A stretch of 64,000 bases of DNA. Source: Verrucomicrobiales bacterium (GTDB taxonomy: Bacteria > Verrucomicrobiota > Verrucomicrobiia > Verrucomicrobiales > DEV007). This document shows positions 1-7,695 of this stretch, one piece after another (the first letter of the stretch is position 1; every line of letters begins with the position of its first letter). The notes under the pieces are model-generated. The model did not search any database, was not told where the DNA came from, and was given only the letters and a program-made list of their open reading frames with translations. Made by a program: the position numbers and the translations under genes. Location: the NCBI GenBank assembly GCA_002698785.1, contig PAAG01000014.1, positions 186,001 through 250,000 on the forward strand, in the 5' to 3' direction.

Positions 1-429
1 TGTATCCGCCTCGACGTGGCTCTTCAACCGCTCTCCCATAAGCAATCGCTGGAAGATATTTTCTTCAATGAACTCCCCGAACGGGTTTCCGATGCCGTGA
101 CCTTGATCGGCTTCGGCTTCGCCATGGATTCCTCGCCCTGGCTCGGTCTCGGAGCAGCACTGACAGCAATTTTCTCCGCTTATGTCAGGTCAGTGGGGTA
201 CTCCCGGGGTGCGGGTCGGAAACACGCCAGCTCTGGCCCCATGACTCGAATTCACCGGCTTGTTCTGATCTCGCTGACCTCAATTCTGATGATCTTCGGT
301 GTAAATACAAATAACCTCGAAAACCTGAATATGACCATTCCCCAGATCGCCCTCTGGGTGATCATCATGGGCTGCGTAGCGACTATTCTGATTCGTTGGT
401 TGAACATTCGTGAATTCTCAGAAAGCTGA
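1..429 (+). CDS. CDP-alcohol phosphatidyltransferase family protein, 5' truncated
   Basis: The reading frame is open to the left edge of the window, so the N-terminus is missing. What remains matches the C-terminal part of membrane enzymes that transfer a phosphoalcohol from CDP-alcohols in phospholipid synthesis. The segment with FFNELPERVSDAV corresponds to the second half of the family signature, where spaced acidic residues (here E and D) bind the metal. Three hydrophobic helices follow, and the chain ends at NIREFSES. The first half of the signature (DxxDGxxAR) would lie upstream and cannot be checked. The family call is fairly secure; the substrate is unknown. Confidence 0.7.
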   Translation, partial: CIRLDVALQPLSHKQSLEDIFFNELPERVSDAVTLIGFGFAMDSSPWLGLGAALTAIFSAYVRSVGYSRGAGRKHASSGPMTRIHRLVLISLTSILMIFGVNTNNLENLNMTIPQIALWVIIMGCVATILIRWLNIREFSES

Positions 430-496
430 AATTTATTTAAGAAAAGTTAATCAACCGCTCGACATTCGAAGTTGAGGGATATACCCTGCCTCGCCC

Positions 497-1105
497 ATGT
501 ACCGACCAGGCATCCTACAGTTTCTGATGCTTGCCACGCTGTTCTTCAACACCGTCGAAGCCAGCGAGGAATTTACCCGGGTAGTCATCGATCCCGGCCA
601 CGGAGGAAAAGACCCAGGCTCGACTGCGTTCGGTCTGGTGGAAAAAGAACTGACCCTCGATCTGGCGAAGCGCCTCGAAAAAATCCTGATTGGTGCCGGT
701 CTCAGCACCGAACTGACCCGCCGAGATGATTCCTATATTGAACTTGTTGACCGTGCCGAAATGGCGAACAACACACCAGGCACAATTTTCGTCAGTCTAC
801 ACTTCAATGCCCACACTGACCGCAGCATCAGTGGAACGGAAACGCTCTACTGGCCAGGCAGCGAAACTGGTCGCGAATTGGCCAGCTATATTCAAAGTGA
901 AATTGGAAGAAGGCTTGTGACTCGGAATCGGGGCCTCAAGCCTGAACGCCTAAAGGTGCTTGAGGAAACCAAAAGTACCGCCGTGTTGATCGAATGCGGC
1001 TTCATCTCAAATCGCTGGGAAAGTCAGCGATGCGGGGCCGAGTGGTTCCGTCAGATCGTCGCAGAGGAGATCGCTCAAGGCATCCTCCGCTACCGAAAAC
1101 TGTGA
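497..1105 (+). CDS. N-acetylmuramoyl-L-alanine amidase (Amidase_3)
   Basis: Exported zinc amidase that cleaves the bond between MurNAc and the stem peptide during cell separation and wall turnover. A short signal peptide (about residues 1-22) is followed directly by the catalytic domain. The zinc ligands are visible as H35 in DPGHGG, E50 or E51 in EKELTLDLAK and H102 in SLHFNAH, and the catalytic glutamate is E166 in LIECGF. At 202 aa it is a minimal form without AMIN, SPOR or LysM targeting domains, so localisation must rely on partners. It follows the phosphatidyltransferase by 67 bp on the same strand. Confidence 0.88.
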   Translation: MYRPGILQFLMLATLFFNTVEASEEFTRVVIDPGHGGKDPGSTAFGLVEKELTLDLAKRLEKILIGAGLSTELTRRDDSYIELVDRAEMANNTPGTIFVSLHFNAHTDRSISGTETLYWPGSETGRELASYIQSEIGRRLVTRNRGLKPERLKVLEETKSTAVLIECGFISNRWESQRCGAEWFRQIVAEEIAQGILRYRKL

Positions 1106-1242
1106 TAGTAGCAATGTTACAGGTATTTTGTTTTTTGAGATTAACGTAGTTTCTGACTTTCCCATCTATACTGGATGTGCTAGAATCAAGATGATTTCTT
1201 AGAATTTTAAGGAAGCAGATCAGACCATTCGACCCCACCGCC

Positions 1243-1851
1243 ATGAGTGATCCTATTGCCAATTGTACCTTGGAACTCGCTTGCACCGTAGGTTCCCTAG
1301 ACAATGCTATCGAAGCTATTGAAGAAGGTGCAGACGTTAACTTCCGAGACGGTGCGCCTCTATTTCTCGCCATCGTCAATCGCAATCGACACATCATCAA
1401 TATGTTGCTAGATCACGGAGCCGATCCGGTTTCTTTTCTTCCCAAGAAGAAAATGCAACTCATCAAGAATCGCGATGATTTGATCGAGGAGCTCATCGCT
1501 TGCGCCCCCCATAATCCTCGGGATGTGAAAATCGAAGAAATTGAGCAAATCGATTCCGGGATTCGGGAGAAAGGCGTTGAATTTCTAATTGCCGATGTCG
1601 ATTGGGACAACGCGACACGTTTTCGAGATTCCCTCGACGCTATCGGTGCAGGAACCAGCCATCGATGTGTCGCCGAATTTCTCCAATGGGCACGCAGTGA
1701 GCGGCGCTCTACCAATGAGGACGTGGATGAATTTCTTACCTCAAACGATTCCACGATTGTTGAATACCGTGAGCGCTACCTCTCCAGCGGTGAGAATCTC
1801 GTTGCTCTTGCCAACGACTTTGTCAGCGAGCCAGAAGAAAAGGATAGCTGA
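1243..1851 (+). CDS. Ankyrin-repeat-containing protein
   Basis: A 202-aa soluble protein with no signal peptide. Residues 1-70 look like two ankyrin repeats: an ACTVGSLDNAIEAIEEGADVN unit, then FLAIVNRNRHIINMLLDHGADP. The remaining 130 residues are charged, mostly helical and match nothing I recognise. Ankyrin repeats mediate protein-protein contacts, so no enzymatic role is proposed. The ATG lies in its own intergenic space (137 bp after the amidase), which suggests separate transcription. Acidic C-terminus (EPEEKDS). Confidence 0.6.
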   Translation: MSDPIANCTLELACTVGSLDNAIEAIEEGADVNFRDGAPLFLAIVNRNRHIINMLLDHGADPVSFLPKKKMQLIKNRDDLIEELIACAPHNPRDVKIEEIEQIDSGIREKGVEFLIADVDWDNATRFRDSLDAIGAGTSHRCVAEFLQWARSERRSTNEDVDEFLTSNDSTIVEYRERYLSSGENLVALANDFVSEPEEKDS

Positions 1852-1911
1852 TATCGACGATATTCTCGACCGTCATTGAAAGGACCGGCATCACCCTCGC
1901 GTAGTGGGTAG

Positions 1912-2583
1912 ATGCGGATACTTCTCACACGTCGGGTCACCCTCGTTTCATCTCTCTTTCTCACCTTTGGACTCTGCTTCCTCATCATCCTGATTGAGTG
2001 CTCGAACGCAGTTATCGAAAGAGCTGCACGCGATAAGGTTTTTTCCGATATCGAATCCATTCCCTACAACGAAGTCGCCGTCGTTCTTGGCTGTTCCGAC
2101 AAGTTGTCCAATGGAAGAGAGAATCTCTATTTCAAATATCGAATCGACACGGCTGCCGAACTGGTAAATGCCGCGAAATGCCGATACGTTCTCGTAAGCG
2201 GAGACAACGGTGAGAAAACCTATGATGAACCTTCCGAAATGCGGGATGCGCTCATAGCAAAGGGGGTGCCCAAAGAGCAAATCGTCTTGGATTATGCTGG
2301 GTTCAGCACTCTAGACTCGGTCCTTCGCGCTGAGGTCATCTTTGGCCTGAAAGGTTATACGATCGTCTCCCAGGAGTTTCACAATCAGAGAGCATGCTAC
2401 ATCGCAAAACAGCATGGCCTCTCTGTTTCAGCCATTAACGCTCAGGATGTATCATCCTTCGGGGGGCTAAAGACCAAACTGAGAGAGAGGCTCGCCCGCG
2501 TAAAGACGATTCTCGATATTCACATTCTACACTCACACCCGAAATTCACCGGGCCGAGAGAGAAAACTCCGTGGAATGCGTGA
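1912..2583 (+). CDS. sanA: SanA/YdcF-family (DUF218) membrane protein
   Basis: A 223-aa protein with one N-terminal membrane anchor (residues 8-28) and a DUF218 domain. The core AVVLGCSDKLSNGRENLYFKYR, the SGDNG strand, the NEP-like TYDEPSEMRDALIAKGV and DYAGFSTLDSVLRA closely follow enterobacterial SanA, which affects vancomycin and detergent permeability of the envelope. SanA's biochemical reaction is not established, so the role here is inferred as envelope barrier function. It converges with ftsZ, 16 bp apart, with no obvious terminator between them. Confidence 0.8.
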   Translation: MRILLTRRVTLVSSLFLTFGLCFLIILIECSNAVIERAARDKVFSDIESIPYNEVAVVLGCSDKLSNGRENLYFKYRIDTAAELVNAAKCRYVLVSGDNGEKTYDEPSEMRDALIAKGVPKEQIVLDYAGFSTLDSVLRAEVIFGLKGYTIVSQEFHNQRACYIAKQHGLSVSAINAQDVSSFGGLKTKLRERLARVKTILDIHILHSHPKFTGPREKTPWNA

Positions 2584-2599
2584 AGTAAAAGAGAAGCTA

Positions 2600-4387
2600 C
2601 TACTTCTTCTTACGAAGAAACGTGGGAACATCCAAATCTTCGCCGTCCACAATCGTAGGATCAGTCTTCGCGAACCGCCCTTTACCTGCCACAGGCTCGA
2701 GTTGAAGCATTTCCTGCTGTTGACGGATATCCTCTGATGGCTCTGGGCTACTCTCCGGGGGAAGCGCTGGTGGCTTGGTCGGAGGAAGGGCAGGACCTGA
2801 TGCCTCCTCTTTTGGCTCACGAGTCTTAATACGGCCGGTTTGCCCACTGGAAACCATTCGGGTGAGAGTGATCTTTTGCGAAGAGTCGGTTACCGCCTCG
2901 ACGCGGTCTACGTCACCTCCTTCTTCGCCTGCAGGCTGAATCGGGGCAACATCGTCACCCGCCTCGCCTCCCTGCTCCATGGCACGGGCGATCGGATTCC
3001 GCATATCTTCTTCTTCTGCAGAAAAAGGAGGACCTTCATCTTCCTCCTCAAGCTCCGCCAGAGGCTGCGGCGCATAGGCAGGCACATCTTCCTCGATCTC
3101 TGGAGGACCACTGGAATCCAGCGGCTCGAAAATACTCATGTCTTCTTCCGGCTCTGGCTCAACAGCCGGTGCCGGCTCTGGCTCTTCTTCCGTGAATGGG
3201 AGAGGCTCAGCATCGCCCATTGGCTCCTCCGCCTCGGGCTCTTCAGCCAGAATTGGCGCTTCCATCTCTACCGGTGGCTGCTGCTCGACTACTGGCGGTG
3301 ACGCGACAGGCTCCGGCTCGCTGAGAGCAGGAGCACCAAGACTCACGGCTGGCGCCTCTTCTTCTTCATAAGAATCCTCATAGCTATCATCCGACTCACC
3401 ATCGTCGATCGAGCTGATAATCGTCACGGCAAGGCTGTTACCAAGGCGTTTGTCATTCCCAGTACCAAAGAGGATCTGTGTATTTTCCCCAACGTGCTTG
3501 GTAACTTCATCCATGACCAACTGCACTTCGTACAACGTCATGGTTTCTCCACCAGCAACCTGAACGAGCACAGCCCTCGCATCATTGAGTAGCTTACCTC
3601 GCTCAAGAAGCGGACACTTCAGAGCCTGTTCGAGTGCCTCATGAGAACGATTATCGCCTTTGGCAACACCGTAACCGAAAAGACATCTCGATTTCTTCGA
3701 ATTCAATGCAGAAAGAAGATCGTCCATACCGATCCGGATAATCCCCGGTCGGAACACGATGTTCATGCTCGCACGAATACTCTGGCTAATAATCTTATCT
3801 GCGGCTGCGAAAGCCTGAGCAACGCCATCTTTGGGCACAATCAATTCACCCATGCGATCATTATCGAAAGTAATGACTGCATTTGCGTAGCGGCCAATTG
3901 TCTCGAGAGCGTTTTCAGCCTGCTCTCTCCGACGCGCCCCCTCAAATGTGAAAGGCATAGTAGCGAAAACTACAAGAAACACCCCTTCTTCTCTGACGAT
4001 ACGGCAAATCTCTGGAGCAGCTCCAGAACCCGTTCCACCGCCAAGACCTACACAGAGGAAAATCATGCTATGACCGCGGACCGCTTCTCGAATCTCATCG
4101 ACCGCTTCCAATGCAGCTTGCTTTCCGAGCGAAGGATCGCCGCCGGTTCCCATACCCTTCAGCAATGTCGATCCAAGTTGGATTTTGTCACTGGATACCG
4201 ATGTGGAAAGCGCCCTGATATCGGTATTCAGCGTGAGAAGCTCTGCATCATCACTCCCTTCCAGGGCCATCCGATCAAGCACGTTAGCACCTGCTCCTCC
4301 TACCCCGATCACCTTGACACCCGATTCCAGAGGACCGGGGATGTCTCCTTGCGTTTCTTGGCTGTACTCAATCATGGAAAAGGTCAA
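2600..4387 (-). CDS. ftsZ: Cell division GTPase FtsZ with long acidic C-terminal linker
   Basis: Tubulin-like GTPase that forms the division ring. The nucleotide-binding region starts at GVGGAGANVLDRM; the tubulin signature GGGTGSG is at residues 116-122 and the NxDR-type loop at FDNDRM. The globular core ends near residue 330. After it comes a linker of over 200 residues rich in Glu and Pro, then the conserved C-terminal peptide LDVPTFLRKKK, which docks FtsA. At 595 aa it is much longer than the usual 380-400 aa, entirely because of the linker. Last gene of the minus-strand cluster, 50 bp after ftsA. An alternative start at M5 is possible. Confidence 0.97.
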   Translation of the reverse strand: MTFSMIEYSQETQGDIPGPLESGVKVIGVGGAGANVLDRMALEGSDDAELLTLNTDIRALSTSVSSDKIQLGSTLLKGMGTGGDPSLGKQAALEAVDEIREAVRGHSMIFLCVGLGGGTGSGAAPEICRIVREEGVFLVVFATMPFTFEGARRREQAENALETIGRYANAVITFDNDRMGELIVPKDGVAQAFAAADKIISQSIRASMNIVFRPGIIRIGMDDLLSALNSKKSRCLFGYGVAKGDNRSHEALEQALKCPLLERGKLLNDARAVLVQVAGGETMTLYEVQLVMDEVTKHVGENTQILFGTGNDKRLGNSLAVTIISSIDDGESDDSYEDSYEEEEAPAVSLGAPALSEPEPVASPPVVEQQPPVEMEAPILAEEPEAEEPMGDAEPLPFTEEEPEPAPAVEPEPEEDMSIFEPLDSSGPPEIEEDVPAYAPQPLAELEEEDEGPPFSAEEEDMRNPIARAMEQGGEAGDDVAPIQPAGEEGGDVDRVEAVTDSSQKITLTRMVSSGQTGRIKTREPKEEASGPALPPTKPPALPPESSPEPSEDIRQQQEMLQLEPVAGKGRFAKTDPTIVDGEDLDVPTFLRKKK

Positions 4388-4437
4388 TGTTGATTATCGC
4401 TACAATCTTGTCAATCTCTAACAAAGGTTTAGGGTTT

Positions 4438-5646
4438 TCACTTCCCTCCACCAAAAATCTTCTCAAATTTCTCTCCGAGTTTACTTAGGGCTCCTCTTCG
4501 GGGTCTTTGCTCATCTAAGAGCTGCGCATACCGTATCAAGCCGACCGGCGTCGCATACTGGGGATTTTCAAATAGTGCCGCAGGTCCCGACATCGCAGCA
4601 GAACCTGATTTCTGTACCGGTACGCCGAATATCTCCTCCGTCACCTGGTCTAGTCCTCTCATGAGACTACTTCCACCTGTAAGGAATATCCCTTTTCCCA
4701 GTTTGTCCAGATATCCTTGTTGACGAAGTGGTTCCGCTATCACTGTAAGAAGTTCATTGATGCGGGCATTCATGATTTGATTGAGCATCTCCTGCTCTAC
4801 TTTCTTACCCGCTTCCCCTTCTATGGTTATCTCTCGTCGCTCGACATTCCTCAGGGACGCACTCCCGTGAGCCACTTTCAGCTTTTCAGCGCGAGTCAGC
4901 GGAATCTTAAGCACAAGAGCGATATCGTTTGTTATGTGATCACCACCTACTGCTACACAGCCACTTGCAACCACAGCTCCATCAACAAAACAGATGTAAT
5001 CCGAGGTTCCTCCTCCGATATCGATCAGAAGTGCTCCTTCATTCTTCGCCTCACGATTCAAGACAACCTGAGCGGCAGCAACCGGGGAAAAAACGATATC
5101 TTCGACTTCAAGAGGAACTTCACGAACACATTTGATTGCGTTCTGAATCCGTGTTTTCACCCCGTGGACAATGTGATAATCCGCTTCAAGTTTCTGCCCG
5201 AGCATACCCATAGGGTTCAGAACTTTCTCCTGACCATCGACGAAGTAGTGTTGGATAATGGAATGTATATACCCATTTTCTTTGGGAAGCGGAACATCTC
5301 GAGCGATCTTCTTCACTTCTTCGAGATCTTCGGCAGTAATTTCCATCTGCTCGTCTGCCACCCGAATCGTTCCACGGTTGTTCAAGCTTTGAACGTGCGA
5401 ACCAGTAACCGCGAGGAAAACTGTATTCACCTCGACATCGCTTCGCTCCTCCGCCCGCATCAGGGCATCGTGCAAGCATGTCTGGACGGTGTCGGGATCT
5501 ACGATTTCCCCCTTTCGCACTCCTGCGGAGGGATGTTGGCCTACCCCGAGAATCTTGATAGCTCCGTCGGCACGCACCTCTCCCACAACCATACAGACCT
5601 TCGAAGTGCCGATCTCGAGACCGACATAGATATTCGACGCAGCCAT
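4438..5646 (-). CDS. ftsA: Cell division protein FtsA
   Basis: Actin-like ATPase that tethers FtsZ filaments to the membrane. The phosphate-1 motif GLEIGTSKVCMVVGE is at the N-terminus, followed by the SHS2 (1C) domain, phosphate-2 IDIGGGTSDY, and the adenosine motif LTGGSSLMRGL. The chain ends in an amphipathic membrane-targeting helix (LSKLGEKFEKIFGGGK). The 402-aa length is normal for the family. It lies between ftsQ (24 bp upstream) and ftsZ (50 bp downstream), the classic order. Confidence 0.97.
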   Translation of the reverse strand: MAASNIYVGLEIGTSKVCMVVGEVRADGAIKILGVGQHPSAGVRKGEIVDPDTVQTCLHDALMRAEERSDVEVNTVFLAVTGSHVQSLNNRGTIRVADEQMEITAEDLEEVKKIARDVPLPKENGYIHSIIQHYFVDGQEKVLNPMGMLGQKLEADYHIVHGVKTRIQNAIKCVREVPLEVEDIVFSPVAAAQVVLNREAKNEGALLIDIGGGTSDYICFVDGAVVASGCVAVGGDHITNDIALVLKIPLTRAEKLKVAHGSASLRNVERREITIEGEAGKKVEQEMLNQIMNARINELLTVIAEPLRQQGYLDKLGKGIFLTGGSSLMRGLDQVTEEIFGVPVQKSGSAAMSGPAALFENPQYATPVGLIRYAQLLDEQRPRRGALSKLGEKFEKIFGGGK

Positions 5647-5670
5647 TAATTTCTAAGGTACCTGAAAAGC

Positions 5671-6702
5671 TTATCCCCCTTTCAAAATAGATCGCAAGTG
5701 TTTTTCTTGCGCATCTGGGCGGGAATTGTCGGATTTTTCATTATTTGTCTCCACCGGCATCGCATTTACGGACACTGCTGCTTTGTCGATGGGCTCTGCA
5801 AATGTGACTGGTATGTTCTTCTCTGCGGCTACATTGACCGATGCCACAGCGACTTTCAGCGGCTCTGTCTCCTTGAGAATCACGTTCAGATCATGCAACC
5901 CTTCGTCGATGCGGTTCATCGCAAACTTGACTGACAGACCTTGCCGATACAGGCACTCTACCGACCATTCGTTTCGGCATTTCACCATGTGGATCGTCAT
6001 TTCTCTCCCTTGAAAAAGCTTCTCGCTCTTTGCGATCAGGGAAACGGCAGAACGAACCGGCTGGTTTTCGATTCTCGTTCCCTCGGTTGGTTCCGTGATC
6101 TTGAACGCCTCGATGATGGGCAATGCCATCATCGCGTCGTCGAGATTGAGACAACGAAAAAGAAAGCCCTCCTCATCGAGAAGAAACCCACGCTCCATGT
6201 CTCCGGGGCGGATTCCCAAAGGGGGGCAGGAAAGCCAAGCCACCGGAAATCTCTCTCTAACCACGATATTGAGCGTATCTGGAAGCTGCCGAGTGACATC
6301 CACCTTCTCTACTACCGGTAATTTCGCCACTTGCCGCTCGATCGAAACGAGATCGAGTTCCATCAAATTCAAGCCGATCGACACATTCGCAATTTCAGAG
6401 ATTCTAGACTCACTCAAAGCACCGTCGGTCTGAATCTTGAGTTCCTTGAGCACAAATTCCTCGTTCTCGTAAAAGACCCGATCGTATCCCCACTTCAACG
6501 CGAGAGGGAGACTAACGCACAGACAGATCACTCCTAAAATGCGAACTATCCAAGCCTTTGCCTTGGATTTCCTCCGAATACTGGAACTAGGCTTCGACAG
6601 ATCCGCCTCCAATTGGATCCAGTCGGACTCTCGATTCGGACGGTTCCAAGCGGCGCCGAAGCCGGACTTGCGAGTGTTGGAAGCGCGGTATTTCTTTCGC
6701 AT
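5671..6702 (-). CDS. ftsQ: Cell division protein FtsQ
   Basis: Bitopic divisome protein linking early and late division proteins. A basic cytoplasmic tail of about 48 residues is followed by one membrane helix (WIVRILGVICLCVSLPLAL), then a POTRA-like domain beginning at NEEFVLKELKIQTDG and a beta domain containing LPVVEKVDVTRQLPDTL. At 343 aa it is longer than E. coli FtsQ because of an extra C-terminal segment of about 60 polar residues. Its start codon overlaps the ddl stop by one base (TAATG), implying translational coupling. Confidence 0.9.
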   Translation of the reverse strand: MRKKYRASNTRKSGFGAAWNRPNRESDWIQLEADLSKPSSSIRRKSKAKAWIVRILGVICLCVSLPLALKWGYDRVFYENEEFVLKELKIQTDGALSESRISEIANVSIGLNLMELDLVSIERQVAKLPVVEKVDVTRQLPDTLNIVVRERFPVAWLSCPPLGIRPGDMERGFLLDEEGFLFRCLNLDDAMMALPIIEAFKITEPTEGTRIENQPVRSAVSLIAKSEKLFQGREMTIHMVKCRNEWSVECLYRQGLSVKFAMNRIDEGLHDLNVILKETEPLKVAVASVNVAAEKNIPVTFAEPIDKAAVSVNAMPVETNNEKSDNSRPDAQEKHLRSILKGG

Positions 6703-7673
6703 TAATCGAAATTAAGCGAAAGTTTAATAATTTTCAAACACAGACTTGCATAATCCATACCGGCTGCATTCGCTGCTTTCGGCAGCAAACTGCTTTCGGT
6801 CATTCCAGGAATCGTATTTACCTCAAGGACAAACGGCTCTTGATCCTCCTCGCGCAGCAGCACATCAACACGTGAGTATACCTCCACTCCGAGAGATTGG
6901 TGAGCTTTGAGGGCTTCGGCCTGAACACGGGCTGTTACTTCGGCAGGCAAATCCGCCGGGCAGAAATAATCCGTTCCACCCGATCCCGTCATCCACGGAT
7001 ACTTGTTCGAGATGTCATAAAACCCGGATCGTGGCTGAATGTGCACGATGGGCAATGCCTCATCACCCACGATACCAACTGTCAGCTCCTTGCCGGTGAT
7101 CAACTGCTCTACCAACACATCGTTGCTGTATTTGACGGCATCCTCGATGGCAGCAGACCATTCTTCTTCCGTATGCACAAGGTGCACTCCTACGCTCGAC
7201 CCCTCTCTCGGTGGCTTCACGACACAGGGGATCCCAACGGAACTCTGGGCAGGAGCGTTGCGAACTCCTGGAACAGCCACTTCGCCTGGGGCTGTAGCAC
7301 CATCGCCCACCAGGATAACCTCTGAGGCAGGAGTGCTGACAGACGCAGCAATAAACCGATCTTTACTCAGCACCTTGTCGAAAGCGATTTCAGAACTCTC
7401 ACGCCTGGCCCCTGTGTAAGGAATGCCCCTCCTCTCCAACTCAGCCTGTAGTTGACCGTCCTCGCCGAATGTTCCGTGAATAACGTTAAACGCAACGTCA
7501 GTCCCCTCTGGCAACTCGAAGTCTATACCACTGACATCCACGAAGCTGACCTTTCCTACCTTTCCTTCGAGAGCGCTCGCAACTCCCTTTGCGGAAGCCA
7601 TGGAAACTTCTCTCTCCGATCCTGGTCCTCCAGCGAGAACCGCCACGTGCATATCTTCAATCAACTTATCCAT
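6702..7673 (-). CDS. ddl: D-alanine--D-alanine ligase
   Basis: ATP-grasp ligase that makes the D-Ala-D-Ala dipeptide for peptidoglycan. Visible motifs are NVIHGTFGEDGQLQ, the ATP-binding VKPPREGSSVG, the omega loop with NKYPW followed by TDYFCPADLP, and the metal site LEVNTIPGMTESSLLPKAA. The Tyr in the omega loop is the form linked to D-Ala-D-Ala rather than D-Ala-D-Lac specificity. A short insertion rich in Pro, Gly and Ala lies near residues 125-145. It is 22 bp from murC-murB. Confidence 0.95.
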   Translation of the reverse strand: MDKLIEDMHVAVLAGGPGSEREVSMASAKGVASALEGKVGKVSFVDVSGIDFELPEGTDVAFNVIHGTFGEDGQLQAELERRGIPYTGARRESSEIAFDKVLSKDRFIAASVSTPASEVILVGDGATAPGEVAVPGVRNAPAQSSVGIPCVVKPPREGSSVGVHLVHTEEEWSAAIEDAVKYSNDVLVEQLITGKELTVGIVGDEALPIVHIQPRSGFYDISNKYPWMTGSGGTDYFCPADLPAEVTARVQAEALKAHQSLGVEVYSRVDVLLREEDQEPFVLEVNTIPGMTESSLLPKAANAAGMDYASLCLKIIKLSLNFD

Positions 7674-7695
7674 TCCAAAGAAAAAGGGCTGCTAT

